The notes under the pieces are model-generated. The model was given only the letters and a program-made list of their open reading frames with translations. It did not search any database and was not told the DNA's origin. This document shows, piece by piece, positions 51,784 through 61,313 of a DNA stretch of 64,000 bases (position 1 is the stretch's first letter; every line of letters starts with the position of its first letter). The translations under genes were made by a program, and so were the position numbers. Origin of the DNA: Nonomuraea sp. SBT364 (lineage in GTDB: Bacteria; Actinomycetota; Actinomycetes; Streptosporangiales; Streptosporangiaceae); assembly GCF_001083785.1 (NCBI RefSeq), contig NZ_LAVL01000022.1, positions 1 to 64,000 on the forward strand, given 5' to 3'.

Positions 51784-53055
51784 ATGTCGAAGAGGCGTTT
51801 CATCTCGTTCTCGCCGGCTCCACGGCGGTCGGCGGGGCATTCCGGCCGGGCGCTGCTGGTGTGGGGGCTGCTGGTGGTGGCCGCGAACCTCCGGCCGAGC
51901 CTGACCGGTGTGGGGCCGCTGCTGGATCGCGTGCAGGCCGATCTGGAGTTGGCTCCGGCCGTGGTCGGCCTGCTGACCACGCTGCCCTTGCTGGCGTTCG
52001 CGGCCATATCTCCGATGGTTCCGCGACTGGCGGCGCGCTGGGGACCTGAGCGGCTCCTCTGGGCCGCGCTCGTGGTGCTGACGCTCGGGATCGCGGTCCG
52101 GTGGATACCGACGGCAACCGGGCTGTTCGCGGGAACCGTCCTGATCGGTGCCGGAATCGCCGTGGGCAACGTGCTGCTGCCGAGCCTGATCAAGCGCGAT
52201 TTTCCCACCCAGGTGGGGCTGCTGACCAGTGCGTACGTCACGGTGATGGGGGCTGTCGCCGCGGTGGCTTCCGGGGTGGCGGTGCCGATCAGCCAGGTCG
52301 CCCCCGGCGGCTGGTACACCGCGCTGGGGTGCTGGATCGTCCTCGCGCTGGTGGCCGTCGTGCTCTGGCTCCCGCAGGTGCGGACGCCGCGGCCGGTCTC
52401 GGGGGCGATCCGCAGGCACAGGTTGCCCTGGGGATCGGCGCTGGCGTGGGCGGTCACGGCGTTCATGGGATTGCAGTCGATGGGCTTCTACGTCGTCGTC
52501 ACGTGGCTGCCTCAGGTGTTCCAGGACAGTGGGGTGAGCGCGGCCGCGGCGGGGTGGCTACTGTTCGCGTTCCAGGCGGTCGCGGTGGTGACCAGCCTGG
52601 CCGCGCCCGCCGCGCTGCGGTGGGCGCGTGACCAGCGCGCGGTGGCGGCGGTGAGCTCCGCCGTCTCGCTCACCGGCTACCTGGGGCTTCTGGTCATGCC
52701 GGAATGGCCGTTGTTGTGGACTGTCGTCCTCGGGCTGGGCGGCGGAGCGTGCCTGGTGCTCGCCCTGGCCTTCCTCGGCCTGCGCGCCCAGGACGCGACC
52801 GCGGCGGGCGCGTTGTCAGCCATGGCGCAGTCGATCGGATACCTGGTGGCCGCCGCAGGACCGGTGGTCTTCGGGCTGCTGCACACCGTCAGCTCCGGCT
52901 GGCAGGCGCCCATCACGCTGATGTGCGTCGCCGCGACCGGTCAGGCGATCGTCGCGATGGTGGCCGGCAGGGGCACGGTGCCGCCGGCCGGCGGCCGGGC
53001 ACCCGGGAGCGCCCCTTCGCCGGAACAGGATCGCACGCCTTCGCCCGGCCACTAG
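51784..53055 (+). CDS. MFS transporter, CynX/NimT type
   Basis: The 423-residue membrane protein has twelve predicted helices, with ALLVWGLLVVAANLRPSLTGVGPLLDRV at the N-terminus and the CynX-type segment LLTTLPLLAFAAISPMVPRLA. The family includes cyanate transporters and nitroimidazole exporters. The divergent TetR with its palindrome is the probable regulator, pointing to inducible export. Its 3' end overlaps the convergent NicX-like gene by 4 bases. Confidence 0.88.
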   Translation: MSKRRFISFSPAPRRSAGHSGRALLVWGLLVVAANLRPSLTGVGPLLDRVQADLELAPAVVGLLTTLPLLAFAAISPMVPRLAARWGPERLLWAALVVLTLGIAVRWIPTATGLFAGTVLIGAGIAVGNVLLPSLIKRDFPTQVGLLTSAYVTVMGAVAAVASGVAVPISQVAPGGWYTALGCWIVLALVAVVLWLPQVRTPRPVSGAIRRHRLPWGSALAWAVTAFMGLQSMGFYVVVTWLPQVFQDSGVSAAAAGWLLFAFQAVAVVTSLAAPAALRWARDQRAVAAVSSAVSLTGYLGLLVMPEWPLLWTVVLGLGGGACLVLALAFLGLRAQDATAAGALSAMAQSIGYLVAAAGPVVFGLLHTVSSGWQAPITLMCVAATGQAIVAMVAGRGTVPPAGGRAPGSAPSPEQDRTPSPGH

Positions 53056-54197
53056 GTGACGGGCACACCCATGGGGCCGCCCGTATAGCGGCGGGGAAGG
53101 ATCAGGAGCGGATTGTCGTCGAGGAGCACGTCCGGTGGGCCGAACCCCTCGGCCACCTCACGAATGCCGGGGTCGTCGAGGAGGAGCAGGCGGCCTCGGT
53201 CGACGAACAGCTCCCCGTCGAGGTGAACGGTCGGCCGGTCGATCTGACAGTCGCAGTGCGCGAAGCCCGGCGCGGCGGTTTCGGGGACGCCGTCGGTGAG
53301 GGCGTCGAGGCCGCAGTAGAAGGCCCCGGCATGCTTCTCGCGTTCGAACTGGGGGCCGCCGGCGATCCGGACCTTCGGGTTGAGGCCGATCAGGGCGTGC
53401 CGCATGTAGTAGCCGCCGGGCGCGCGGCGGCGGATCTGATCGGCCGCCGCGCCGCCTTCGATGGCGCGGACCCGGTTGTCCCGCAGGGTGACGCGGATGG
53501 GCTGGTCCGGCACTCCGGTGAAGGTCGAGTCCTCGATGACGAGGACGCCTTCGCTGTGGGTCGGCCAGAAGTTGGCTCCGCCGTACGGGAAGGGCTGCCA
53601 GGTGCCTGTCCGCACGGGGCCGCCGTCGGGGGCGAAGGTGAGCCCGGACATGGTGAGGTCGGTGCCCGAGCCGGAGGTCACGCGGATCGTCTCGGCCTGG
53701 GTGAGCCGGCTCAGGGCCCGCTGCTTGAGGGCGTAGAAGAGCTCGTTGGGGAACCTGGCGCCGGTGAGCAGCGCGCCGGCGGTGGCGGCCATGTGCAGGG
53801 AGGCGAAGCGCACGGGCATGGCCATGACCTGGTCGAAGAAGAGCGGGGCGGTGTGCACCTCGGCCCACCAGGTGGCACTGATGACGACGTCGGCCTTGCT
53901 GACCGCTGCCACCTCGACCTGCAGGGCGGGCTCGCTGTCCCATCCTCCGGGGCTGAAGGGCGGCACCGAAAGGATGCGTACATCAGCGTCGAGGCAGGCC
54001 GCCCCGGCGGCGACGGCCTGGATGACGACCGGGTCGACGGTGTGCTCGGCCAGGAGCAGGACACGTTCTCCGGCCGCGAGCTGAACGTGACGCAACAGGT
54101 TGCGGATCCCTGGCATCAGCTCGCTGATCGCGTAGGGGGCGACGGGCGGTTCGGAGGCGTAGCTGAAGGGCGACGAAGCGTACGGATTGGTGGTCAC
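53052..54197 (-). CDS. M29/NicX-like protein (aminopeptidase or dihydroxypyridine dioxygenase fold)
   Basis: The 381-residue protein resembles the M29 aminopeptidase/NicX superfamily. LLRHVQLAAGERVLLLAEHTVDPVVIQAVAAG is the N-terminal Rossmann-like part, GTDLTMSGLTFAPDGG and VIEDSTFTG lie mid-protein, and the C-terminal metal-ligand region is MRHALIGLNPKVRIAGG to FAHCDCQIDRPTVHLDG. NicX-type members open dihydroxypyridine rings with a non-haem iron; M29 members are metallopeptidases. Neither activity can be chosen from sequence alone. It diverges from the P450 gene. Confidence 0.65.
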   Translation of the reverse strand: MTTNPYASSPFSYASEPPVAPYAISELMPGIRNLLRHVQLAAGERVLLLAEHTVDPVVIQAVAAGAACLDADVRILSVPPFSPGGWDSEPALQVEVAAVSKADVVISATWWAEVHTAPLFFDQVMAMPVRFASLHMAATAGALLTGARFPNELFYALKQRALSRLTQAETIRVTSGSGTDLTMSGLTFAPDGGPVRTGTWQPFPYGGANFWPTHSEGVLVIEDSTFTGVPDQPIRVTLRDNRVRAIEGGAAADQIRRRAPGGYYMRHALIGLNPKVRIAGGPQFEREKHAGAFYCGLDALTDGVPETAAPGFAHCDCQIDRPTVHLDGELFVDRGRLLLLDDPGIREVAEGFGPPDVLLDDNPLLILPRRYTGGPMGVPVT

Positions 54198-54243
54198 CCG
54201 GGTTTCCCCTCTGTTGTGGCGGCCTGGTCCCGCCCACCCGAAA

Positions 54244-54258
54244 ACTACTTAGTGTAGT
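54244..54258. promoter_or_regulatory. Candidate operator ACTAC-N5-GTAGT
   Basis: Perfect 5-base arms flank TTAGT in the AT-rich gap between the NicX-like gene and the P450. No regulator gene is adjacent, so the binding protein is unknown. Confidence 0.35.
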
Positions 54259-54357
54259 CAATACGTTACAATATGAGTTGTATGTCCCGCTGTACGCAGC
54301 GCGGGGCATCCACCTGCGGCACACGGCGGGTAACCCACGACAACGGAGGGCACACCG

Positions 54358-55644
54358 ATGGACACGTCACCACAGCCGGCTCCGGAGGTGACACCACCCG
54401 CCCCGGTGGTCATCGACATCCGGATGCGTGACCTGCACGGGCAGAACGAACGCCTGCGCGAGAGCGCGCCGCTCCTCGAAGTCGAACTGCCCGGCGGGGT
54501 GCGCGCCTGGGCGGTGACCCGCCACGACGCCCTGCAGCAGGTGCTCACCCACCAGGATCTGTCCAAGGAACTGCGTCACTGGTCGGCCTGGGCGCGGGGC
54601 GAGGTGCCGGCCGACTGGCCGCTCAACAACATCATCACCGCCCGCTCCATGGTCACCGCCGAAGGCGAGGAGCACCAGCGCCTGCGGCGGCTGGTGAGCA
54701 GGGCTTTCACCGCCCGGCACGTGCAGGAGCTGCGCCCGCGCATCGAGACGCTCACCGGCGAGCTCCTCTCCCACCTGGCCGGCCTGCCGCCCGGCCCCGT
54801 GAACCTGCGCCGCGAGTACGCCTATCCGCTGCCCAGGAACGTCATCTGCGAGCTGGTCGGCATTCCCCGCTCCTGGCACGCCGACCTGCACAAGCTCACG
54901 GACCGGCTGGTACGCGTCACCGACGCCCCCGACTACGCCGACACCCGGATGCGGACGCTGCGCGAGCTGTTCGGCGAGGTGATCGCACTGCGCCGGCGCG
55001 AACCCGGCGACGACCTGACCAGCGCCCTGATCGCGGTGCGCGGCGAACAGGGCGACCGGCTCACCGAGCCCGAACTGCACGACATGGTCATGACGATGTT
55101 CATCGCCGGGCACGAGACCACCATCAACCTCATCACCAACGCTGTACGCGCCCTGCTGTCGCATCCCGGCCAGCTCGCCCTGCTGCGCAGCGGCGCGATG
55201 CCCTGGAGTGCGGCGGTGGAGGAGACCCTGCGCTGGGACTCCCCCGTGGCCTACTTCCCGATGCGCTACGCGATCCGCGACACCGAGATCGACGGCGTAC
55301 GGTTGCGGGCCGGCGATGCCGTCCTGGCCTGCTACGCCGCCGTCGGCCGCGACCCCGGCCACTACGGCGAGCGGGCCGCGCGCTTCGAACTGTCCGACCC
55401 GCCGGCCGACCACCTGTCCTTCGGCCACGGCGAGCACTTCTGTGTGGGCGCCGCCCTGGCCCGGCTGGAGGCCGAGGTCGCCCTGAGCAAACTGTTCGAG
55501 GCCTTTCCCGGCCTCACCCTGGCCGCCGCACCACACCAGCTGGAGCCGCTGGCCACCTCACTGAGCAACAGCAGCCAGACCCTGCCGGTCCTGCTCTCCC
55601 CGCGGGAGAACGGGAACCGCGCGGGTCAGGCCCGCTTTCCGTGA
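54358..55644 (+). CDS. Cytochrome P450
   Basis: The 428-residue P450 carries all hallmark motifs: the I-helix IAGHETTINLI, the K-helix EETLRWDSP (ExxR) and the haem loop FGHGEHFCVGAALARLE with the axial Cys. Like most actinobacterial P450s it lacks a membrane anchor, and it would depend on ferredoxin partners encoded elsewhere. ATG 54358 follows a GGAGGG site. Substrate unknown; the divergent NicX-like gene may form an aromatic catabolism pair. Confidence 0.92.
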   Translation: MDTSPQPAPEVTPPAPVVIDIRMRDLHGQNERLRESAPLLEVELPGGVRAWAVTRHDALQQVLTHQDLSKELRHWSAWARGEVPADWPLNNIITARSMVTAEGEEHQRLRRLVSRAFTARHVQELRPRIETLTGELLSHLAGLPPGPVNLRREYAYPLPRNVICELVGIPRSWHADLHKLTDRLVRVTDAPDYADTRMRTLRELFGEVIALRRREPGDDLTSALIAVRGEQGDRLTEPELHDMVMTMFIAGHETTINLITNAVRALLSHPGQLALLRSGAMPWSAAVEETLRWDSPVAYFPMRYAIRDTEIDGVRLRAGDAVLACYAAVGRDPGHYGERAARFELSDPPADHLSFGHGEHFCVGAALARLEAEVALSKLFEAFPGLTLAAAPHQLEPLATSLSNSSQTLPVLLSPRENGNRAGQARFP

Positions 55645-56110
55645 GCCTTCGTCAATTCATGAACAGCGAGCCGTCCCAGCGGATGATGAGCTCCTTGATG
55701 GTTCGTCACAATGACTAATGCTGTCACGATCATGATGTGATCAGCTGTCTCCCGCACGGGAATTGCGCGGCGTGGAGAATGAAGAGGTCTGTTCCGGCCA
55801 CTGATCGTACGATCACCGCCATAGGTGCCGCCGCCCGTTACGGATCGTCCTGAGTTTGGCCTGGTGAGCCTGACGTGCGGCCGAATTTCTCGCCGCCCCT
55901 TGACAGCGGACGCCCCTGACTGCCGTTCCGCGCCCGTAGGGGCCTGCCACCCAGTGGCAGCGATATGGCGGTATTCGGCAAAATACCGCCTGCCGCCGAA
56001 TTTACCCAGGAGGTAGTCTCGCCTTCGAGATGGGCCTCTCCGCAATGACGCTCTATTTCGATGAGGGCCTTGACCGTCACAGGCATATGCCAGCCAATCA
56101 GGAGGCGCCG
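55645..56110. other. Leader region with two hairpins before the bacteriocin gene
   Basis: No gene is seen in these 466 bases. TTGACA at 55900-55905 might be a -35 element, without a convincing -10. Two adjacent perfect hairpins lie at 55944-55960 (CTGCCAC/GTGGCAG, 3-base loop) and 55967-55990 (GGCGGTATT/AATACCGCC, 6-base loop), about 120 bases before the ATG at 56111. They could act as a folded leader or attenuator. Confidence 0.4.
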
Positions 56111-57094
56111 ATGCACAAAGTCGACATCCGCTGGATTCTCGCATTCGATGCTTCGTGCGGCCAGTGTCAGCACATTTCCGGGATCATCGGAGACGCTGCC
56201 GCGCAGCGTCTCGAAGTGCTGCCGCTGCAGAACAAGGAAATACAGCAGTTACGGGAACAGCAGCTCGGGCCTGAGGCTCCATGGGCTCCCACGGTCATCG
56301 CGACAGATGGCACCTCCATCAGGATCTGGACCGGCCGGGCGATCATGCTTCCCCTCCTGCGCCAATTGGGGATCCGTCCCGCGATGCGCGTCATCGCCGC
56401 ACTGGGCGACATGCGGCATGGAGCACGGGCCGCGGCGAAGAATGACGGCACGTTCATCAACAGAAGCCACTTCCTGCGCCTCGGAGCGGGTACGGCGGTC
56501 GCGGTCGGCCTCGCGCTCACGGGCAGGACACCTGCCTTCGCCACAGCCCCGGACTCCTCCGCCGCGTACAAGTGGGTCGAGGCCAACAGGGCCAACCTGC
56601 CGCAGGCCTACAACGACGTCGCCGCCCATCCCATGACGTATCGCAAGGCGATCTGGCAGGCTTCCTCTCCCGAGGTCAGAAGCCGTCTGTGGGTAGAGCA
56701 ACTCCAGCGGTACCGGACGACGCATCCCGATCTCACCAAGGCGCAGCAGCAGGTTCTCGACGACGCGATGGCAATTGTGTCGGATCCGGGCGCGTTCGCC
56801 TTCGGCACGCCTGAAGCGGCCGCCGCTCGCGCCAGAAGCGAGGGTTTTGAGGAGTCCGCCACTGCGGCTTTCGGCCACCACGAGGCACTTGGCCTGTTCG
56901 CGACTCTGGGCCCCGCCGACTCGGCGATCTCCGCCGACGCCGGTTGCGGCTGCTCCGTGACAAGTGATTGGTGCAGTAACGACGGCTCACGCTACTGCTG
57001 TGGATACGTGTTCAGCGGCTGCGGCTGCGAGCGGTCTGATTCAGGCTGCGGCAGATTCTGGTCGTACCCATGCGATGGGGTGTGCAGAAGCTGA
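56111..57094 (+). CDS. Fulvocin C-like cysteine-rich bacteriocin precursor with N-terminal CxxC domain
   Basis: The 327-residue product has four parts. Residues 1-110 form a thioredoxin/DCC-like domain with a CxxC (SCGQC, Cys16 and Cys19). Residues 117-147 look like a signal peptide or membrane segment (RSHFLRLGAGTAVAVGLAL). A helical stretch runs from 150 to 275. The last 50 residues hold ten cysteines: CGCSVTSDWCS, RYCC, SGCGCERSDSGCGRFWSY and CDGVC. The tail spacing (CxC, SDxC, SGCG.xW) matches fulvocin C, a disulfide-bonded Myxococcus bacteriocin. The start has AGGAGG upstream. No export or immunity gene is adjacent. Confidence 0.8.
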   Translation: MHKVDIRWILAFDASCGQCQHISGIIGDAAAQRLEVLPLQNKEIQQLREQQLGPEAPWAPTVIATDGTSIRIWTGRAIMLPLLRQLGIRPAMRVIAALGDMRHGARAAAKNDGTFINRSHFLRLGAGTAVAVGLALTGRTPAFATAPDSSAAYKWVEANRANLPQAYNDVAAHPMTYRKAIWQASSPEVRSRLWVEQLQRYRTTHPDLTKAQQQVLDDAMAIVSDPGAFAFGTPEAAAARARSEGFEESATAAFGHHEALGLFATLGPADSAISADAGCGCSVTSDWCSNDGSRYCCGYVFSGCGCERSDSGCGRFWSYPCDGVCRS

Positions 57095-57214
57095 CAACGT
57101 AGTGAGTGGCCGCGTCCCCGTCGAGTGGTGGAGCTCCAGCCCTCAACGAAGGTGAGCCATCGCGTGAGCTGAGAGGCCATGGAGATTCCGGACAGCCCGT
57201 CTTATGGGCGTATC

Positions 57215-57507
57215 TTATGCGGCCGTTTGGGTCGAATGGGACTCGTTGAGTACCTTCAGGGGTGTCCGGTAGCCGAGCGACGAGTGCAGGCGCCGGTGGT
57301 TGCAGAAGCCGTCGATGTAGCGGATGGCCTGCCGTGGTGCCGGGGTCCTGGTGGTGAAGATGAAGCGGTGCAGCCATTCGTTCTTGAGCGCGGAGAAAAA
57401 CGACTCGGCCATCGCATTGTCGTAGCAGACGCCGGTGCGGCCGACCGAGCGGTGGATGCCCTGGCCGGTAAGGAAGCGGCCGAACTCGTCACTGGTGTAG
57501 TTCCTGG
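57215..57507 (-). mobile_element. IS3-family transposase, 3' fragment
   Basis: The reading frame contains the C-terminal DDE-integrase core of IS3 OrfB: YTSDEFGRFLTGQGIHRSVG, VCYDNAMAESFFSALKNEW (final catalytic Glu region) and HRRLHSSLGYRTPLKVLNES. The N-terminal half with the first Asp residues is missing. The fragment abuts an IS30 fragment at about 57507-57510 without intervening sequence, indicating IS-in-IS insertion followed by deletion. Confidence 0.85.
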
Positions 57508-57509
57508 GT

Positions 57510-57640
57510 TCAACCTGTCGTTGCAACACCGGCTCGTTGGATCGAGCGTAGCTGCTCGTCGAACACCTCGGCGGGGGTGCGCCGGCCGAGGATCTTGCGG
57601 GGCCGGTTGTCGAGCGCAAGGGCGACGGCTTCGAGGTCGT
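57510..57640 (-). mobile_element. IS30-family transposase, 3' fragment
   Basis: The frame reads DDLEAVALALDNRPRKILG then RRTPAEVFDEQLRSIQRAG, ending VATTG and TGA at 57510-57512. The NRPRKxLGxRTPAEVF pattern is the C-terminus of IS30 transposases. Only about 43 codons survive, joined on both sides to other IS fragments. Confidence 0.8.
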
Positions 57641-57750
57641 CCGGTGTAGCGGGCGAGCTTGGCTGAGCTGGTGAAACGGGTGATGTCCCCGATCTCGGAG
57701 ATCAGGACCGCCGCAGGGTTGTGGCTGATGCCGGTGATCTCCATGGACAT
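57641..57750 (-). mobile_element. IS110-family transposase, internal fragment
   Basis: The frame MEITGISHNPAAVLISEIG followed by DITRFTSSAKLARYTG matches the Transposase_20 region of IS110 enzymes (SEIGDITRFxxAxKLARYTG). Upstream and downstream parts are absent, and the frame runs directly into the IS30 remnant. Confidence 0.75.
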
Positions 57751-58233
57751 CCTCCCGGGGACGAGACACCGCGTCCATGTTCATCACGGCCGCTTGCCCC
57801 ATTCCGCGTCCTTCCCGGGGCCGGAGGCCGGGCGAGTGAGGCAGCCGCTCCCCCGCTGCCGGGATCGGCAACGTCCTCCAACATCCTCCTCTCCACCCGT
57901 TCGCCTCCTCCGGCACCCACGTTTCTGACCCGCGATAAGGAAGGTTATCAGGAGTCAGATCATTTGGTCTGACCGTTTGCGAACGTACGAAAAACTCCGT
58001 TCGCACGATACGAACGCTGCTCTGCCGCTTGTGGGCCTGCCGTTAAGGACGCTGTCACCAAGTACACGCGAGCGTGTTGAGGCTGGTCAGTGAGGTCCTC
58101 GTCGCCTTCTATCGGATCTTTCGCGAAATCCGAGACGTACGCGGTCGCGTACGGTCAGTATTGATCCGATCTCGGGGGGTTTGGTTCTGCGGCGGTCAGG
58201 TGGCCGTCAGCCCGCGAGAAGGCCGGATGCGAC
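57751..58233. other. Gap before the Tn3 transposase with inverted repeats
   Basis: No gene is supported. TGCGAACG (57978-57985) and CGTTCGCA (57998-58005) form a perfect 8-base-arm inverted repeat, with CGAACG repeated nearby, and GTCAGA/TCTGAC brackets the preceding stretch. A transposon end or recombination site might lie here, but no defined Tn3 terminal repeat was identified. Confidence 0.35.
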
Positions 58234-61171
58234 GTGGCGCGTGTCGTCGATGAAGACGAGTTGGTCGGGAACTGGACTCTCCTCGATGAGGAGATGGCGC
58301 TGCTGGCGGGGCGGCGAGGGCCGACGAAGCTGGCCTTCGCGTTGATGCTGAAGTTTCATCAGCTCCATGGCCGGTTCCCTCGTGGCCGGACTGAATTGGC
58401 CGATGACTGATATCCGGAAGTTCACCGGTTTCCGCGAGTGCGGGGTGGACGATGCCGAGAAGGCAGCCGAGTGGCTGGCCGGCAACATCTGCAAGGCCGA
58501 GCGGCGCCCTGATCGGGTCTGTGTTGCACTCTTGAACCATCTGGAGGAAGAGCAGATCGAGCCGCCGTCCAAGCTTCGGCTGCTGCGGATCGTCGGCTCG
58601 GGGCTTGATCAGGCCGAGAAGACCCTGACGTTACGGATCGCCTCGCGGATCCCGGCGGAGGTGGTCGAGCGAATGCTCACGTTGATCGCGCGGCGCGAGG
58701 GTCAAAGCGACGACGATGACGGTGACGTCGACGACCCCGATGAGGCCTCCTCGGGCCAGTCTAAGGCGGCCCGGGAACAAGAAGACCAGAGCGAAGCGGA
58801 GCCCGAGGAGGCAAGCCCCGAGGGCGCGGACGTGTTCGCGGCGATCCGGGAGGAGCTCGGCAACGTCAGCGTCAAGACCATGGAACGGGAGGCATTCAAG
58901 CTCGGAGCGATCGAGGCCGTCGGGCTACCTGAGAGTCTGATCAACGATGTCGCGCCGGGCGTGCTGCTGGCCTGGCGAGCCCGGGTCGCGGCCGAGGCGC
59001 CCAGCCATCTGCGGGCGCATCCCGACGAGATCAAGGTGACGTTGCTGGCCGCGTACCTGTATTGCCGCCGACGGGAGACCATCGATGCGCTGGTCGATCT
59101 GCTGATCACCACGGTGCAGCGGATCAACGCCCGAGCCGACACCAAGGTGACCGAGGAGTTCGTCGCCGAGCTCAAGCGCGTCTCGGGCAAGGAGAACATC
59201 TTGTTCAAGTTGACCCAGGCCGCGCTCGAAGCTCCGGACGAGACGGTCAGCGAGGTGATCTACCCGGTGGTGCCCGGCGGGGTGGACACCCTGGTAGCGC
59301 TGTGGCACGAGTACCAGGCCAAGGGCAGCACCCACCGCCAGCATCGGCAACGGGTGTTCAAGGCCTCCTACACCAACCACTACCGGACCGGCCTCATCCA
59401 GATCCTGGAGGCGCTGGAATTCGGGTCCACCAACACCGTGCACGCCCCGATGATGACCGCCCTGGCCCTGATCAAGCGGTACAAGAGCGAGCGCACCAAC
59501 CACACCAAGTACTACGCCACCGGCGAGACCGTCCCCGTTGAGCAGATCAACCCCGCGGAGCTGGCCGAGCTGATGTACCGCACCGACAAGGCGGGCCGTC
59601 GGCGGATCCTGCGCAGCGTGTACGAGTGCGGGGTGTTCCAGACCCTGCGCGACAAGCTGCGCTGCAAGGAGATCTGGGTTCACGGAGCGCTCAAGTGGCG
59701 CAACCCCGACGACGACCTGCCCCAGGACTACGAGGAGCGCCGCGTCGAGAACTACGCCAAGCTCCGCAAGCCCCTGGACGCCAGGCGGTTCACCGGCGAT
59801 CTGCCGTGGCTGCGGATCGTCGAGCGCAATAAGGGCGGCGCTATCCTGCTCACCCCGCTGGAGCCGCTCCCCGAACCCCGCAACCTGCGCAAGCTCAAGG
59901 CCGCGGTCCGCCAGCGGTGGGGCGTGGTGCCGTTGCTGGACATGTTCACCGAGACGGCGCTGCGGACCGGCTGCCTGGACGGCCTGATCCCGGCCGGGAC
60001 CCGCATCGGCATGGAGCCGCGCGAGTTCTTCGAGCGGATGCTGTTGGTGATCTACGCCTACGGCACCGGCGCCGGGATCCGCTCGGTCGCCTCCGGCGAG
60101 CACCCCTATTCGGAGGAGGACCTGCGCTACTCCCGGCACCGCTTTCTGTCGGTCGCCGGGGCGCGGCAGGTGGCCAAGGTGATCGCCAACGCCACCTTCG
60201 CCGCCCGCCAGAGCTGGCTGTGGGGTGAAGGAACCACTGCGGTAGCCTCCGACTCCACACACTTTTCCGCCTTCGATCAGAACATCTTCACTGAGTACCA
60301 CTCGCGGTACAAGCGGGCCAAGCGGGGCGTGCTGATCTACTGGACGGTCGAGACGTGCGGCTCGATGGCCATCTACAGCCAGCATCTGACCTGCTCGGCG
60401 TCGGAGGTGCACGCCATGGTCGAGGGCGCGATGCGGCACGAGACGAACATGGCCGTGGAGACCAACTATGTCGATTCCCACGGCGCTTCGATTATCGGGT
60501 TCGGCGTGACCAGATTGCTGAACTTCGACCTGGTCGCCCGGTTCAAGCAGATCAACATCATGAAGCTGTACCTGCCCGGCAAGGGTGACCGCTTCGCCTA
60601 CCCGATGCTCGGGCCGGCCCTGACTCGGCCGATCAGGCCCGAACTCATCGAGAACGACTACGACCTGATGATCAAGTATGCGACGGCGATCCGGCAGGGC
60701 ACCGCCTCCACTGAGGCCCTGCTGCGCCGCTTCACCGGGGAGACCACTCATCCGGCCTACTCGGCGATGTATGAGGTCGGCTGCGCTCAGCGCACCATTT
60801 TCCTGTCTCGTTGGCTGCGAGATCGCGATCTTCAGCACGAGACCGAGTCCGGGCTGAACGTGGTGGAGAACTACAACGGAGTCAACGACTACATCAGATT
60901 CGGCAAGCGAGGCGAGCTGGCCTCCAACCGGCGCGAGGAGCAGGAACTCGGCATGCTCTGCTTGATGATCTCGCAAGGCTGCCTCGCCTACATAAATACC
61001 CTCATGATTCAAGACACCGTGGCCGAACCCGCGTGGGCCGACGTGCTGACCGATGTCGATCGGCGTGGCCTCACCCCGCTCTTCCATACCAACATGACTC
61101 CGTACGGGACAGTACAACTGCGGCCCGATCAGCGACTGGACTTGACCGGATTTCCTGTCGTTGAGAGCTGA
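58234..61171 (+). pseudogene. tnpA: Tn3-family transposase, N-terminally damaged
   Basis: The catalytic part is intact in one frame from 58403 to 61171: IRKFTGFRECGVDDAEKAAEWLA and the DDE residues in ASDSTHFSAFDQN, TNYVDSHGASIIGFG and GLNVVENYNGV. The N-terminal DUF4158 region is in another frame (58234-58410: DELVGNWTLLDEEMALLAGR to RFPRGRTELADD) and stops at TGA 58408. The roughly 30-40 residues that normally link the two blocks are missing. A deletion with frameshift therefore separates the DNA-end-binding domain from the catalytic domain, so autonomous transposition is unlikely. An internal ATG (58403 or 58367) could still give a truncated protein. Confidence 0.85.
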
Positions 61172-61223
61172 AGTGGCAGGGAAGTGAAGCTTCGTCGACT
61201 TCACGCAGAGGACATGGCTTCGA

Positions 61224-61254
61224 CGTCTCAGGGAATAAGTATCCCCCTGAGACG
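61224..61254. terminator. Hairpin CGTCTCAGGG/CCCTGAGACG after tnpA
   Basis: Perfect 10-base arms (61224-61233, 61245-61254) with an 11-base loop lie between the transposase and the DUF6236 gene. A weaker GTGAAG/CTTCAC hairpin precedes it at 61184-61204. There is no long T-run, so a hairpin terminator or a protein-binding repeat are both possible. Confidence 0.5.
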
Positions 61255-61313
61255 GATTTCACTCATCCGAATTACAGCACAGCCCCATCTAGAATGGTGA
61301 CGAGGTGAACAAT

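Noticed and set aside
55900..55905. TTGACA as a promoter for the bacteriocin precursor
   Set aside because: No acceptable -10 element occurs 16-19 bases downstream, so only the hairpins are reported.
57978..58005. Inverted repeat TGCGAACG/CGTTCGCA as a Tn3 resolution site or terminal repeat
   Set aside because: No matching copy was found at the other end of the transposase and no resolvase gene is present, so the role cannot be supported.
58925..61204. A very long open frame (759 codons) on the minus strand opposite the Tn3 transposase
   Set aside because: It is the complement-frame shadow of a GC-rich gene; it has no family features and the plus-strand frame contains all DDE motifs.
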